A stretch of 25,363 nucleotides of DNA from Funneliformis mosseae (Eukaryota > Glomeromycota > Glomeromycetes > Glomerales > Glomeraceae), in assembly GCA_910592005.1 (NCBI GenBank), contig CAJVPP010000857.1, forward strand, positions 1 through 25,363. The letters run 5' to 3'. The position numbers and the translations under genes are program-made. Below are positions 1 to 11,032 of the stretch, piece by piece (within the stretch, counting starts at the first letter, position 1; every line of letters starts with the position of its first letter). The notes under the pieces were generated by a model that saw nothing but the letters and a program-made list of their open reading frames with translations, searched no databases and was not told the DNA's origin.

Positions 1-801
1 GTCTTCATATAGTCTGACGTGATCCCTACACATTATTTGTAATTGAGTTCGTCATTCAGAATTCTTTAATTAAAATTGTTCATAATATCGTCTTTCAAGT
101 CTTCATACTTGATAGATTTGTTTAAGTTCAACACGTAAACTTGGTAAAGTTAAGAGTTAGGTGGATCCTAATGTCTTAACCACAGTAAACTATAGTTAAG
201 AAATTTCGAGTAGAGACTTGATAACGTGACCACTTCGAGTTGAAGAATTCCACAGTGACAACGTTAAGTAATATATATAAATACAGTAGTTATTTATAAA
301 GATCATTTCTATATATGCATATATGATGTCGATCTATAAAAATTATCTTAACAATTTATTATTAGATATATTTTTATAAATATTTTATTCAATTACATAT
401 ATTGGAGAGTGGTCAGGAGAAAATTCACTTTTTAGTCAAAAATTTTTTTATTGGCTCACTCTGCTGATTATAGTTATATAAATAAAATTAGTTTAATATA
501 ATGCAAATAGCTTAATCGCATCAAATGATTTTCAATAATTTTAAAATATAAAGAAATTTTTTTAAACATACAATCATTAAAAAAAATACGTTATTAATCT
601 TTGATATGGTCTTTAATATTACATATTTTTTTTAATTTTATTATAAAGTTTTTTGTAGTTAGGATTTTTTTATTGTTAACTTTAATAGTAATAGCAGGAT
701 TTTAGCATCCTCCATTATCACGTGCTAAAATATGATTGGTACATATAAATTGCGTGATAGTATATGATTGGCTAATCATGATTTAATAATTTTATTTCAC
801 T
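1..801. other. gene-free left edge
   Basis: I find no supportable coding frame here. Positions 1-300 are less AT-rich than what follows and could be an old repeat remnant, but I recognise nothing specific. From about 300 onward the sequence is AT-rich with short homopolymer runs. The last 110 bases hold two small inverted repeats and lie next to the 3' end of the transposase relic that stops at 802, so they could include its non-coding terminus. That link is inference. Confidence 0.5.
699..731. repeat. stem-loop with 9-bp perfect arms
   Basis: ATTTTAGCA at 699-707 is repeated in inverted orientation as TGCTAAAAT at 723-731, around a 15-nt loop. A second short palindrome, ATGATTGGCTAATCAT, follows at about 764-779. 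Both lie just outside the stop codon of the decayed DDE transposase, so a terminal structure of that element is possible. Chance hairpins are common in DNA this AT-rich, although this arm contains G and C. Confidence 0.4.
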
Positions 802-1890
802 TTACATGTCACCAAATTCTTCAGGAACACGATGATGAAACTGATACTTCTTAACCGCAAAAACAACCACCTTATCTAAAGTTCAAACTCATAAGTGCTT
901 ATATAATGTTCAGAATGATGTGCAAATCTGCAAATTTTTATTAGACTAACAGAAACTAATGCATACAGTATAACTTCTTTAAGATTCTTGAATGTATAAT
1001 TGCAATTAAGACATAAATACTGCTTTGCTTTTGCCTAAAAAGACTCAATATAATTAAGTTTGCAGTAGAACTTTAGATAGTACATGCACATATGTCCTGC
1101 TTCTTCAATAACCTAAAAGATAAGTATTTTAAAAAAATATTAGTTAAGTTGAATAATTAATTTATCATTAACTTTAGCTTACCTCTTGCAAGTGTATCTT
1201 TTGTGATATAAAGTCAAGTTGTGAAGAAAAGATATATGATGCGTAACAGTCTAATTTAATTGAATCAGAATCATATTGCATATATGTATTACATTTCTTT
1301 TTCAAACTTGGTATTTACAAACTACACTCTTCAAAAATTCATTGAATACCTTTAGGCTTTACTATATCACTAACATCCGTAAATGTCATAATATAAGACA
1401 AGCTATTAGGCATTCTATATTATGGAGGAGTGGTTGTTTACCACTATCTTTCATGTTCATTCTTGAAACTACTAATGCATCATTAGCAAATGCATTGTAG
1501 TTGCAACTGTTATCAAACATAAATAATGTGATTTTTTTCAGATGAGTACGTTCAAATATTAGGATAGCCCACTTTTTTATTTATTTAATGATATCTTTAT
1601 TTGTTTATCAGCCATCACAATTAGTATTAGGATACATTGTAACATAAACTTCAGTATACACAAGTTGCTCATTATTAAAAAGCAAATCATTAGCAGAACA
1701 ATCTTCTTCTGAAAGCTGGAGTCATCCAATAGACTCACAAAGAAAGTCACTTACATGAATACTAAAGCCTTACAACTTTTGACAAAGTTTATTCTCATCT
1801 GCTAGACCCCAAACCTTGACAATATCATTATTGGCATAAAAGATTGATTCATTATAGGTAATAGAAACAATCTCAAGAATACTATATAGA
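802..1890 (-). pseudogene. decayed DDE-type transposase with a recognisable intron
   Basis: Reading the minus strand from about 1890 to 802 gives pieces of one protein in order. They include KVWGLADENKLC, HVSDFLCESIG, WAILIFERTH, FDNSCNYNAFANDALV, SRMNMKDSGKQP, then EEAGHMCMYYLKFYCKLNYIE and finally FHHRVPEEFGDM before a TAA at 802-804. This matches my recollection of a DDE superfamily endonuclease family abundant in fungal genomes. The three candidate acidic residues are the D of VSDF, the D of FDN and the E of NYIE. In-frame stops (for example after QKL, SIG and NCDG) and frameshifts in the middle make it non-functional. A typical 70-nt intron (1113-1182, GTAAGC..TTTTAG) separates LQE from VIEEAG. 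The element would have moved DNA by cut-and-paste. Family naming is from memory; decay is directly visible. Confidence 0.72.
1113..1182 (-). other. relic spliceosomal intron inside the transposase pseudogene
   Basis: On the minus strand the coding pieces CTTGCAAGAG and GTTATTGAAGAAGC are separated by 70 nt that begin GTAAGC and end in a pyrimidine-rich TTATCTTTTAG. Removing it joins LQE to VIEEAGH in one frame, as expected for the family. The size matches the introns of the intact genes in this window. The donor and acceptor have survived although the surrounding coding sequence has stops. Confidence 0.65.
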
Positions 1891-2048
1891 AGTACAGATA
1901 AGATTATTTAATCCAAATTATTGCCTTTATAAGTAAAATAAATACATTGAGAATACGTAAAATAATAAAAATATAAAATAAAATAAAAATAATAATAAAA
2001 TTTAGAATATTAAAAATATGTATAACACTAAATATTCTTAGACTTCGT

Positions 2049-2297
2049 TTAATTTGTAAAATTATAATTATTATTAGTATTTGGAAGATCTTCAGAATTA
2101 CGTAGATCCTCCGTATTTTCAGAATTCGTAGAATTCCCAGTATTTTCAGAATTCTGAATTAAGAGATCGTCATATTGCGTCATCCACATGACTTCATTAT
2201 GACTAGTTAATTGCCCTGTTGATAATATACATATTGAATCAATTCCTGCTAATAAATTTAATGAAGCTGAATGAGATTTTTTACGAAAATTTTGCAA
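2049..2297 (-). other. unrecognised 82-aa open frame with short repeats
   Basis: A minus-strand frame starts with MQNFRKKSHSASLNLL, contains ILSTGQLTSHNEVMWMTQYD, and ends in an Asn/Ser/Glu-rich tail built on a degenerate NSENT-like unit. At DNA level the tail contains a 15-bp direct repeat, GTATTTTCAGAATTC, at 2113-2127 and 2140-2154. The frame is open upstream of the ATG for several residues (TRQNVCLNLLTLL), so it may be the remnant of a longer gene. It lies upstream of the DDE transposase relic on the same strand, separated by AT-rich sequence, and could be a broken 5' part of it or unrelated. I do not recognise a domain. Confidence 0.3.
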
Positions 2298-3880
2298 TAA
2301 AGTTAATAAATTTAAGCATACATTTTGCCTTGTATGTAATGAGAATTTTTCATCTATAATACTTATAACAGTAAAATGCCATTATTGTTATTTTAAAAAG
2401 TATCAGCCAAAAAAAAATTAGCAGAAAATATGGATCTAAATGAAATATTACTCCCAAAATTTTTAGTAGAAAATAACATAGATCTGGGTGAAGTATTTGA
2501 AGAGTTGTAAGAACTCACAGAAATTGAGAAAATATTAATCAGATGAGTTTTCCTTATAATGTCAGTATATAAACTTCAGGGAGGATAACACAAATATCAC
2601 AGAAATGTGATCAATTTTTCTCAAGATATATGAGAATTTGCAATTCATCTTTTTTGACATTTATTACTATTAAATGTACTTATTATATGTTATCAATTTG
2701 CAAGTAACTTAATAGAATTTAGACAGTTTAATTTTTGTCGTATCAAGGTTACTTATACATTGAGTTAGTTAAAAGAAAATAATTATTATTATATTGACAT
2801 TATTATTGATAATAAAGTTCTTCAATTCTTACTTATTGATAGTTTAATTGATGATCAGCTTAAGAAAACTCAAATGAATGCTAAAGACTAGACAATAAAA
2901 ATGAGGATAATGTGATATGTATATCTTTATTCTATTTCTACCTTTAACTTATTGTGATATGTTACTATTCAAAATACTCTTAATTGTGTGCAGAATAAAA
3001 ATAGTCTTATAGAATAGCTATAGATCATTAACAATCCTATCAATAAATTTCAGACTCTAAAATATATTGCATATTGTCAATGGAAGAAATTGCAACTCCA
3101 AATATCACGTAGGATCTGTCAATCAACAATGACCTCACGTTAGATAATGTCACTGCTGTACCAAACAGTGATTAGTAATAATTTCTGTTTCGCTTGATAT
3201 GCTTATTTCTCCTGTATTTTCTAAACAGTCTGTTTAATCTGTTTACTTTATTTCATCTATAATTTCTTTAACGTTTATAACTTATTTCATTTCTTTTTAT
3301 TATTTTTATTATTTATATTATTTTTATTATTTTATTATATTTAAGTATATTTTTATTGAAACATATATCTATATTTAGTTAATTTATAGCGTAGCAAGTA
3401 GTTAGCTGTAGCAAAGTCATTTTGTATAAATATAATAGCTTTTTGCTTAAGTTGTAAATTAACTCAGTTGTAAATCTATAAACTCAGTTGTAAGTTTATA
3501 AGTTTCATACGAGTTTCAAGTTATAAATAAAGGAATCAATTTAAATCTATACAAACTACTTTTTTCTTCAACGTTGTTCTTCATTTAGGATTGTTGTGAT
3601 ATACTACACTAACTTGCTATTGAATTTGTCATTATGAGTTCAATTAAATATATCTTAAATTTTAAGACGTGATAAATTGCTGAGTTGATTCAAGTATAAC
3701 AGATACCTGTAGGATTTAGACAAAATCCTAAGGTCAAAAACTCCAACATGTAGAATCAGCTGCTGCAGCCTTTTAACTTAGACGTTAAGATAAACAAAAA
3801 TAAACCCAGTGACAATGTATATTCTTAACCTTATATCTAATTATATGTGCAGATTTTCATGTAGAATAAATTATTAAATT
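2298..3880. other. no intact gene; possible LTR-like stretch
   Basis: I find no convincing gene. Positions 2595-2640 hold two small hairpins (ATCACA/TGTGAT and TTCTCA/TGAGAA). Positions 3410-3560 have a promoter/terminator-like look reminiscent of a solo LTR: two copies of AACTCAGTTGTAA near 3462 and 3481, then a TATAAATAAAGG motif around 3523. I could not find target-site duplications or matching ends, so LTR origin is only a guess. Positions 3620-3830 may hold an upstream, heavily decayed extension of the Helitron reading frame. Confidence 0.3.
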
Positions 3881-6790
3881 TTGCCTGCTGAATACTTTAA
3901 GCATTTTCTTTTATATAAAGATAGAAGATTTGCATAATATACTCATTGGCAGTATTTTGCATTGAATTTCTAGATGAAATAGTGAGTACTACAAGAAGGA
4001 AAGGTGTATATTAAACAGAAGTTGACTGATGATAAAATAACAGTTACAGATATTCAGAAAAGGATTACTCATGAGGACATCTATCTTGCTGATAGAATTA
4101 TACGATTTTGTAAAGATTTATACAGATCTTAGCAATTTTAGCATGCATGATGTAATGAATTATCAGATATGATTAAATAGATAGACTCACAAGGTTTAAT
4201 CTTCTTCACATTTAATGCTACTGATTTGCACTAGCTTGAACTTTATAATCTTATGCTTCCTAATGTCAATCACTAAAACATTGTGAATAATCCTCATATT
4301 ACAGTCTGACTTTCAACGAATGCTTTAAAATTTTTTTTAAAGATGTTATAATAAAACAATAAATTTGAAAGATTATTAGTATAGATTCAAATGGCAATAT
4401 TATGGTAGTATACATGTGCATGGGATTAAAAAAATAATAAATGCATCTGTAATAAAATAGAGGGAGATAAAGTAAATGAAAACATAATGAATAATATAGT
4501 ATAATATCTTAATATTTTGATTACTATAATGAATCTGAGACTTAATGATCCTATTTCTTAAAAGCATCTATGGCAAATGCCTAGTAATAAATTATATGAT
4601 GATAAGCAAGATTACATTAATTTAGTTAACAAGCTATAACAATATACATAATGCAATCCTATGTATTGTATTTATATTAAAAATGAACAACAATATTATA
4701 GGTTTAGATATTCTAAGAAAATGCTAAGCATACATTTGTGCGTAATTATAGTCATAGTCATAATCAGCCTGAGCTTGTAATAAAAAAGAATTATTTATTT
4801 ATCAATTTGCATAGCAAGCTTTAACTACAAGATTAGTAAGCAAATGTTAACCTAAAGCTGATTCTGAGTAAGCATGCAGCTCTGCAGTATATCTCAAAAT
4901 ATGCAAATAAATCAGAACCACAGTCTGCTGCATTTTTAAAAATATTAAACTGAATCCTAAAATGATAGTAGATCTGATGATCTGATACTTAATCCAGTTT
5001 AAAAATTGCTACTACATAGTATTGCAGAGTGGAATATTTCAGTTCAAAAAACTTATCATCTTCTCTTTGATCTTCCTCTTTATCATTCAAGTTGGCTAAC
5101 TGTTTGCTTGAATATTAATAATGAAGTAGCAAAGTAAATTCGTGACATTAGAGAAAGTGAAAGTTTTGAGACAATAGATGATTGAGAAGTTTACATTATT
5201 TAAACTTTACTTAATATATAAATTAGTTAAAAATTAGTAAATCAAGTGTAAAAAGGAAAATATTATATGTATTTTTCTATATCTATCATTATTATATAAA
5301 GGTCCTTAATGGAAAGAATTCTGCTGTATAAAGGTACTTCTTTATGTTTAATATCAAGATCTTTAATAATTAACTAAAAAAAAGCTCTATAAAATAGTTA
5401 AATCTGTATGACCATTATATTGAAGAGATTAATGCAGATCTAATTGATTTAATTAAAATACTCACAGATAATGAGGAAAGTAAAATGAATGAAGTTATTA
5501 AAGAATTACTTGAAGAAGATGAGCAGGATGAATTTCAGTTTGATTGAATGGTTCTTGCAAAGATAGGACCAAATGCAGTTATCAACTGCAGTTTTAATTT
5601 AGAATCATGCAATATAGATTGAAATTATGACTGAATTAATAACAGTAGGTAATGATATTCTAATACAGATATTACAGAAGCTGATATATTCATCAATAGA
5701 GCCTCTAACATCAGACTAAGAAATGCTAAGAATGGAGAAAACAAAAGTTTAAGTGTGAATTATCAGATTTTAAATGAAAAACAAATAATAGTATTTAAGA
5801 AAATAGAGTCTCATTATAATAGCATTCTTACAGGCTATCAAGCTGAACTATTAAAAATTATTATAATAGGAACTTCAAGAACTAGAAAGACCTACCTTAT
5901 TAAAACAATTCGAAGTAGACTTCAAGAAATGATAAGAATTGGATTAAAGTCACCTGTAGTTATAATTGCATCAATAGGGATTATAGCCTTTAATATAAAT
6001 AGGATGACAATTCACTTAAATTTTTTCATTTCAATAATTGCCAATAATAAAAATCTTGATATAAAAGGGGAACAGCTAAAGTAGCTATAGGATAAATTAA
6101 AAAAAGTAAAGTATATTATTATTGATGAGAAAGTATAGTTGAATATTAAATGCTTGCATTAATTGATATGAGACTCTGGCAAGCATTTCTTGAACATAAT
6201 AATAAATACTTTGGTAGCAAGTCAGTTATTATAGTTGGTGACTTTAGTTAGCTTTCACCTGTATTTGATCTTCTCATATACATCAACAATTAATGAAATA
6301 TATTATCTAATAATAGGATCATATATACAAACAGTTTCAAGAAATGTACAAACTCAATATTATACAGTAATAATCTAAGAATTCTAAAAAATAACAGGAT
6401 TTTAGAGACACTCTTCTAAGATTGTGTGATGATGAGTCCATTTTAGTTGACTAGAGAATACTATCTACATGAATTGAAGTTAAGCAAAGTAAAACAAAAC
6501 ATGACAAATTCTTCAATACTATATTTGTCTTAATAAAGTGAATTAATATTAATACAGTCAATATAAATTAACTTAGATCTCTAAATACACCTGTTACCAA
6601 AATTCAAGCTTCATATATAAGTGGAAAAGAAGCTAAAAAAGCTGAATCTGATATAGCATATAATCTCAAAGTACAGTTGCTACTGGCAAGAGGTGCATAT
6701 ATCATACTAATAGCGAACTTTTAAACTGAAGCTAGATTAGTTAATAGTTCAATAGGAACTATTTAAGATATTTTATTCAAAGAAAAATTT
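3881..6790 (+). pseudogene. decayed Helitron Rep-helicase
   Basis: Plus-strand translation gives ordered pieces of a Helitron rolling-circle transposase. The N-terminal Helitron-like domain appears as LPAEYFKHFLLYKDRRFA (3881-3934), then KRITHEDIYLADRIIRF and GLIFFTFNATDLH. The HUH nickase motif is visible in YYGSIHVHG, with HVH at 4413-4421. Rep sequence continues with NVNLKLILSKHAALQY and ISKYANKSEPQSA (about 4845-4930). A Pif1-type helicase follows: a degraded Walker A, GTSRTRKTYLIKT, where the family has a G-x-x-GTGK-S/T loop; a Walker B-like YIIIDE near 6120; RLWQAFLEHNNKYFG and VIIVGDFS*LSP (about 6168-6265); and QLLLARGAYIILIANF near 6675-6725. In-frame stops are numerous (TAA 3935, TAG 3971, TAG 3980, TGA 3983, TAG 4130), and the frame changes at least twice. 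The C-terminal end of the helicase is not visible. It cannot encode an active protein. Confidence 0.9.
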
Positions 6791-8560
6791 TTTTAGTAAT
6801 TTTTTTTTTTATTGAAAAGTATCTATATGCTAATATTAGCATTTCATATAAAAGAACAAAAGCATATAAGTTTAGTTAATCAAGGTAAAAAATTTATTTA
6901 ATTATATTATTTTAACTTAAATTTAATTATTTATATTAAATTTTAAGAATCTTTAACTTCAAATCTATCTTCTTTTTACTACTCTCAATCATTTATCAAT
7001 TTAAACTAATTTAAATTTTCTAAAATATGTTCTGTCTTGCAACTACTGTAATAAATCTTTTTTTACTATTTTTTTTTCTTTTTTTTTATTCTTATATATC
7101 ATTTTTTTTAACTATTATTTTTCTTTTATCTTTATTTTTTCTTTATTTATTTCATTATTTTTACTTATTTCTTTTTATTTTAATTTAGTTTTTATAAAAA
7201 TTTTTCAAATTTTCTAAAAAAATCTGAATAAAGCTTACAACTTTTACATGATATTCAGGATCAATGGTTTATAAATTAATCTATATCTAACTAAGAGAAA
7301 TATACTTTAATATTTATAAATTTATTCTATTAATAATTTTATTTTTATTTTATTTATGTATTATTATCATAAAAATTTAAATAAATAGAAACTGTTATCG
7401 AATATTTCAATCTGTTAAATAAAAAGAATAATAATAAATAGCATTATAGCAATTTTTCAATTGGTAATTTAGTAATACGTTATTTATAAATTAGAAATCT
7501 TTGTATAATTACAATTCATATGATTTTAATAGGAAGTTGACTATATAGAAAATTTTTCTATACAGTTATATTTCAATATAAACTGTATACATGATTTTTA
7601 GTTTTATCATATAATGAAACATTTCAGAATTTTAAAAATTTGAATTGTAATGATGAAAGCCTTTTGATTTTATTATATAACAAAATATTTCAATTTTGTT
7701 TAGCATTACTATTTAACAGCTTAAATTTTTTAATGATTTGTATAATAGAAATAATTTTAAAAATATAAACAAGTATTTTATGAATATTTTTATTTAAAAT
7801 CACTATTTTACCTTATCACTTTAGATATTATAAATCTATTTTAATTTAGCAAATATTTTTTAATATTTTAATTTCAATTTTTACCTTCTTAATTTATTAT
7901 ATTTTAGAAATTTCTAGTTAAGTTCAATAAATAATAATAGATGATTTTAGTAAAATATGATTTATTTTAATTTTTTTATAATTAAAATTTATATAAAATA
8001 TAATTATTAATAATATTTTTTTAAATAATTATTTTATTAAATTAATATTTTATACTTTATTTAATTAATATTTTAATATTTTTTTTTTAAGTTCATAGGA
8101 AAAGATATTTATTAAACAATTTAAGGAATAAAATAATAATTTTAATTAGAATATCCTTATATTATTATTTTTTTTTTTTTTTTACTTTATATATATATCA
8201 ATGTATGTTAATTTAAAAATTAAGAATTAAAATTAATAAAAAAGCTAATTAATCTTTTTAAGATTTAAATATAATTTATATATATATAGTATATACGGTA
8301 TATTTTTTATTAATTAAATTTTTTTAATAATTAAATAAAATACATTATAATAAATAAATTATTAAAAAGATGATTAAATTTAAAATTAATACCAATTTGA
8401 ATTATTCTAATTATGTTTAAAGTTAAATATAACAGGAACGTTATTATTAAATTATATAATATGAAGTAGTAAAATAAATGATTACTGTAAATTTTTTTTT
8501 AGGCTTTAGCATAAACGTTTACAATTCATTTAATCGAACAACGAGTTCTTTAATATTAAA
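6791..8560. other. AT-rich gene-free stretch
   Basis: No coding frame of note. The stretch holds long T-rich runs (for example 7060-7200 and about 8168-8183), a 16-bp perfect palindrome at 6827-6842, and a near-palindrome around 7543-7562. Two loosely similar 40-bp stretches at about 7590-7635 and 7668-7710 could be a degenerate duplication. It looks like decayed intergenic DNA between the Helitron relic and the gene island. Confidence 0.5.
6827..6842. repeat. 16-bp perfect palindrome
   Basis: ATGCTAATATTAGCAT is a perfect palindrome located about 40 bases past the last recognisable Helitron helicase sequence. Helitrons usually end in a hairpin a few bases before a CTRR terminus, but no CTRR follows within about 12 bases here. 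It may be a degraded terminal hairpin, part of unrecognised coding sequence, or chance. Confidence 0.4.
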
Positions 8561-9279
8561 CACGAATAAAATTTATTTAAATAAATCTTGATGTTGATTG
8601 GTGTGATATCAAACTTACAACAAAAGCAAACTATGATCATTACTTTTCTTTATGATCCATTTAAATTGAGAATTCGGAATGTTACTTATTACAAACCTAT
8701 CCTGTTAATTAATTAATCAAAAAGGAAATTTACTTTTAAAAGCCAAATATGGTTCAGAGTTTTAGCATTTAATTCCATTTCAATTGGAGTTTTGGAAATA
8801 CAATCGATCCTCATGTAGTCTCTTCATAGAAACCTTTTCAATCATCACAGTGTAACTTATCGTTGGCTGAAGATCTGGAGTTGTTGGAATTTTGCTTAGG
8901 TTCCGGGTAAAAACTAATCCAATTGATCAAAAGATTTCCAAATTAAGGTTTCAAACGAAATGATTCAGAAGCGCTAGAATTTGTGTAAGTGCCATTTTGT
9001 TGAACGCTTATGTCTTCAATGGGGGGATTCATTGATTTTAATTATTTTTTTTTTCCTTTTTATTTTTTTTTATTTTAGGAATGACTATTTTTTTTATTAA
9101 AGAAAAAAAAATTCTATTTTAAAATTTTAAATCGGATCAATCGGATCGGAACAACTTTTGTGAAATCATTGGATTATGTTTATGTAATCTTGTCGATCTA
9201 CGGGATTCGTAATACCCTTTTTAAACCATATCGATGATTTGTTGATCCAAAATTTACTCTTTCTCGATTTTAAAAAAAA
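8561..9279 (+). other. upstream region of the RRP40 gene
   Basis: CpG dinucleotides and overall G+C rise compared with the preceding 2 kb, which marks the edge of the gene island. I see no open frame and no clear TATA box. An in-frame TAA lies at 9271-9273, directly before the RRP40 start, so the coding region does not extend into this stretch. The promoter and 5' untranslated region of RRP40 presumably lie here; that is inference from position. Confidence 0.45.
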
Positions 9280-10270
9280 ATGAATTCAAAAACGGATAGG
9301 ATGGTAATAGATCAAGAATCAGATTTGAAAGTGGTATTACCTGGAGATCCTATTGATTTGGAAAAAAAAGAATCTTTAAAATTAGGTCCAGGTTTAACGC
9401 AAACCCAAGATTCTATAATTTGTATTAAGGCTGGTATATTGAATCATTCTAAGGATGGAAAAAAAGTGTGGGTTGATAGTAATCAAAAAAGGGTATGTAA
9501 AAAAAATTTTATTTTTTCTTTTTTTTATCTATTGACTCGATGGAATTTTTCTTTTTTTAAAAAGAAAAAGGATTATAGTATATTCCTGTAGGAGGAGAAT
9601 CGGTTCTTGGAATTGTTACTTATAAAGGTGGAGAATTTTATCGATTAGATATCGGTAGTGCACACCAAGCTACATTATCCAATACGGCCTTTGAGAACGC
9701 CACAAAAAAAAATCGACCGATTTTAAATGTAAGTGACAAAATAGAATCCCTTAAAAAAAACACACACGAGTTCCATGACGCGTTTACTCTCTTCGTAATG
9801 TAATGTTTAGATTGGTAGTTTAGTGTACGCAAGAGTATCTTCAGCAAATAAAGACATGGAACCGGAGCTTGAATGTATTAATCCATCAACAAATAAAGCG
9901 GATGGATTTGGTGAATTGGAAGGTGGATACGTGATTAAATGTTCGCTAAGATATTGCAGAAAGTAATTCCCATACTCATTTCTTTTACATTTATCTTTAT
10001 CATTTCAAGCTTTTTAAACTAATGGTTGGATTTTTAATTATAAATGATAGGTTATTATTAAATGAAAATTCGATATTATCATTATTAAAATTATTAGAGC
10101 AAAAATACGAATTTGAAATGGCGATTGGAATGAACGGTAAAATTTGGATAAAATCAAAGACTATTGGCGATACTATTATTTGTTGTAATATTATTAAAAA
10201 TGCCGAAACTTTGAATAGTGGTAATACTAATGTTGATGAATTTAAAAGATTACTCAAGATATTTAGATAG
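9280..10270 (+). CDS. RRP40: exosome complex cap subunit Rrp40 (EXOSC3), 4 exons
   Basis: Exons 9280-9492, 9579-9728, 9811-9962 and 10051-10270 join to 735 nt, 244 aa plus stop, close to the 240 aa of yeast Rrp40. Rrp40 is a non-catalytic RNA-binding cap subunit of the RNA exosome, which trims and degrades RNA 3' to 5' in nucleus and cytoplasm. The N-terminal part holds VVLPGDP. The S1 part begins around residue 72 (YIPVGGESVLGIV) and includes SANKDMEPE near 132-140. The KH part carries the family signature GMNG at residues 198-201 followed by KIW and IKSKTIGDTI. Introns are 86, 82 and 88 nt, all GT..AG. The start is fixed by an in-frame TAA nine bases upstream. Exon 4 must start at 10051, because this gives RKLLLNEN, parallel to RKLL in the human protein. 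The gene converges with the RING gene on its right. Confidence 0.93.
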
Positions 10271-11032
10271 AAAATTAAAATGCGGTCAACTTGCTTTTTT
10301 TTTTTTTTTTCTTGTCCTCTTTTAATAAAATGCATAAAAAGTTCTTATATCTTTACATAATAATATTTAACAAATTCTAATTCTATATAATATAATTGAA
10401 ATTTATGTACATAATATCTATAAATATTGAATTAAAAATAACTTTAATGATTTATACAGAAATATTTTACAAGCAAAACTTTTAAAACTAAACGAAAATT
10501 TACAAAAGCAAAAAAAAAAAAAAAAAATTTTGCTCTTGGAAAAATTCAACATTCAAAATAAGCAATTAATTAAGAAAAAATTAGTAATATTGTTGTGGTT
10601 GTACTAATTACATATTATTGTCCAGTAATCTGTTTATATTCAAAATAACTTAATTAATCACTTATTAGTTATATAAAGAAAAAAAGGGGGAAGTTAAAAA
10701 ATTTATTGAATTTGAAAGAGGTTTTTTTTTTTGTTTTTTTCCATTTTCATTCAAATATTAATGTAAAGATTAAAAAAAAAAAAGGGTAAAAAAAAGAAAA
10801 AAAGAAATTCTATACAAATGTTACAAAGCCCAATTTTTTTTTTTTTCCTTACACTAAAAAAAATCCTATTCCAAAAGGTAACAATAATCTCAAAGTCCAA
10901 TAATAATAATAAATCTAACTACCAAGGAAATATTAAACAATTCGGAAAATAAAATATTAAGAAATTTATAATTTTTTTGAAAATTTTTGGTGAATAAGTT
11001 TGCTTTTCTCTTTAAATAATTTTCTTTGGTTC
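10271..11032. other. convergent 3' spacer between RRP40 and the RING gene
   Basis: This 762-base spacer holds the 3' ends of two converging genes. It is dominated by poly-A and poly-T runs (for example around 10298, 10509, 10770 and 10835), with no coding frame. A TTTATT at 10702-10707 could be the poly(A) signal of the minus-strand RING gene. Overlapping 3' untranslated regions are possible. Confidence 0.5.
10324..10329 (+). terminator. candidate poly(A) signal for RRP40
   Basis: AATAAA lies 54 bases after the RRP40 stop codon, behind a T-rich run. Position and sequence fit a cleavage/polyadenylation signal, but AATAAA occurs often by chance in DNA this AT-rich. Confidence 0.45.

Noticed and set aside
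1276..1500. 74-aa plus-strand frame
   Set aside because: It lies opposite the DDE transposase relic, whose minus-strand reading shows the meaningful motifs.
5755..6084. Intact small helicase-like gene of 109 aa
   Set aside because: Helicase and Rep sequence continues on both sides through stops. The P-loop is degraded, so it is an open island inside the Helitron relic.
8870..8940. Possible tRNA-like gene (GGTTCCGGGT resembling a B box)
   Set aside because: No cloverleaf, A box or acceptor stem could be formed around it.
10000..10335. 111-aa minus-strand frame
   Set aside because: It lies opposite the last exon of RRP40 and has Asn/Phe/Ile-rich composition expected from an antisense shadow.
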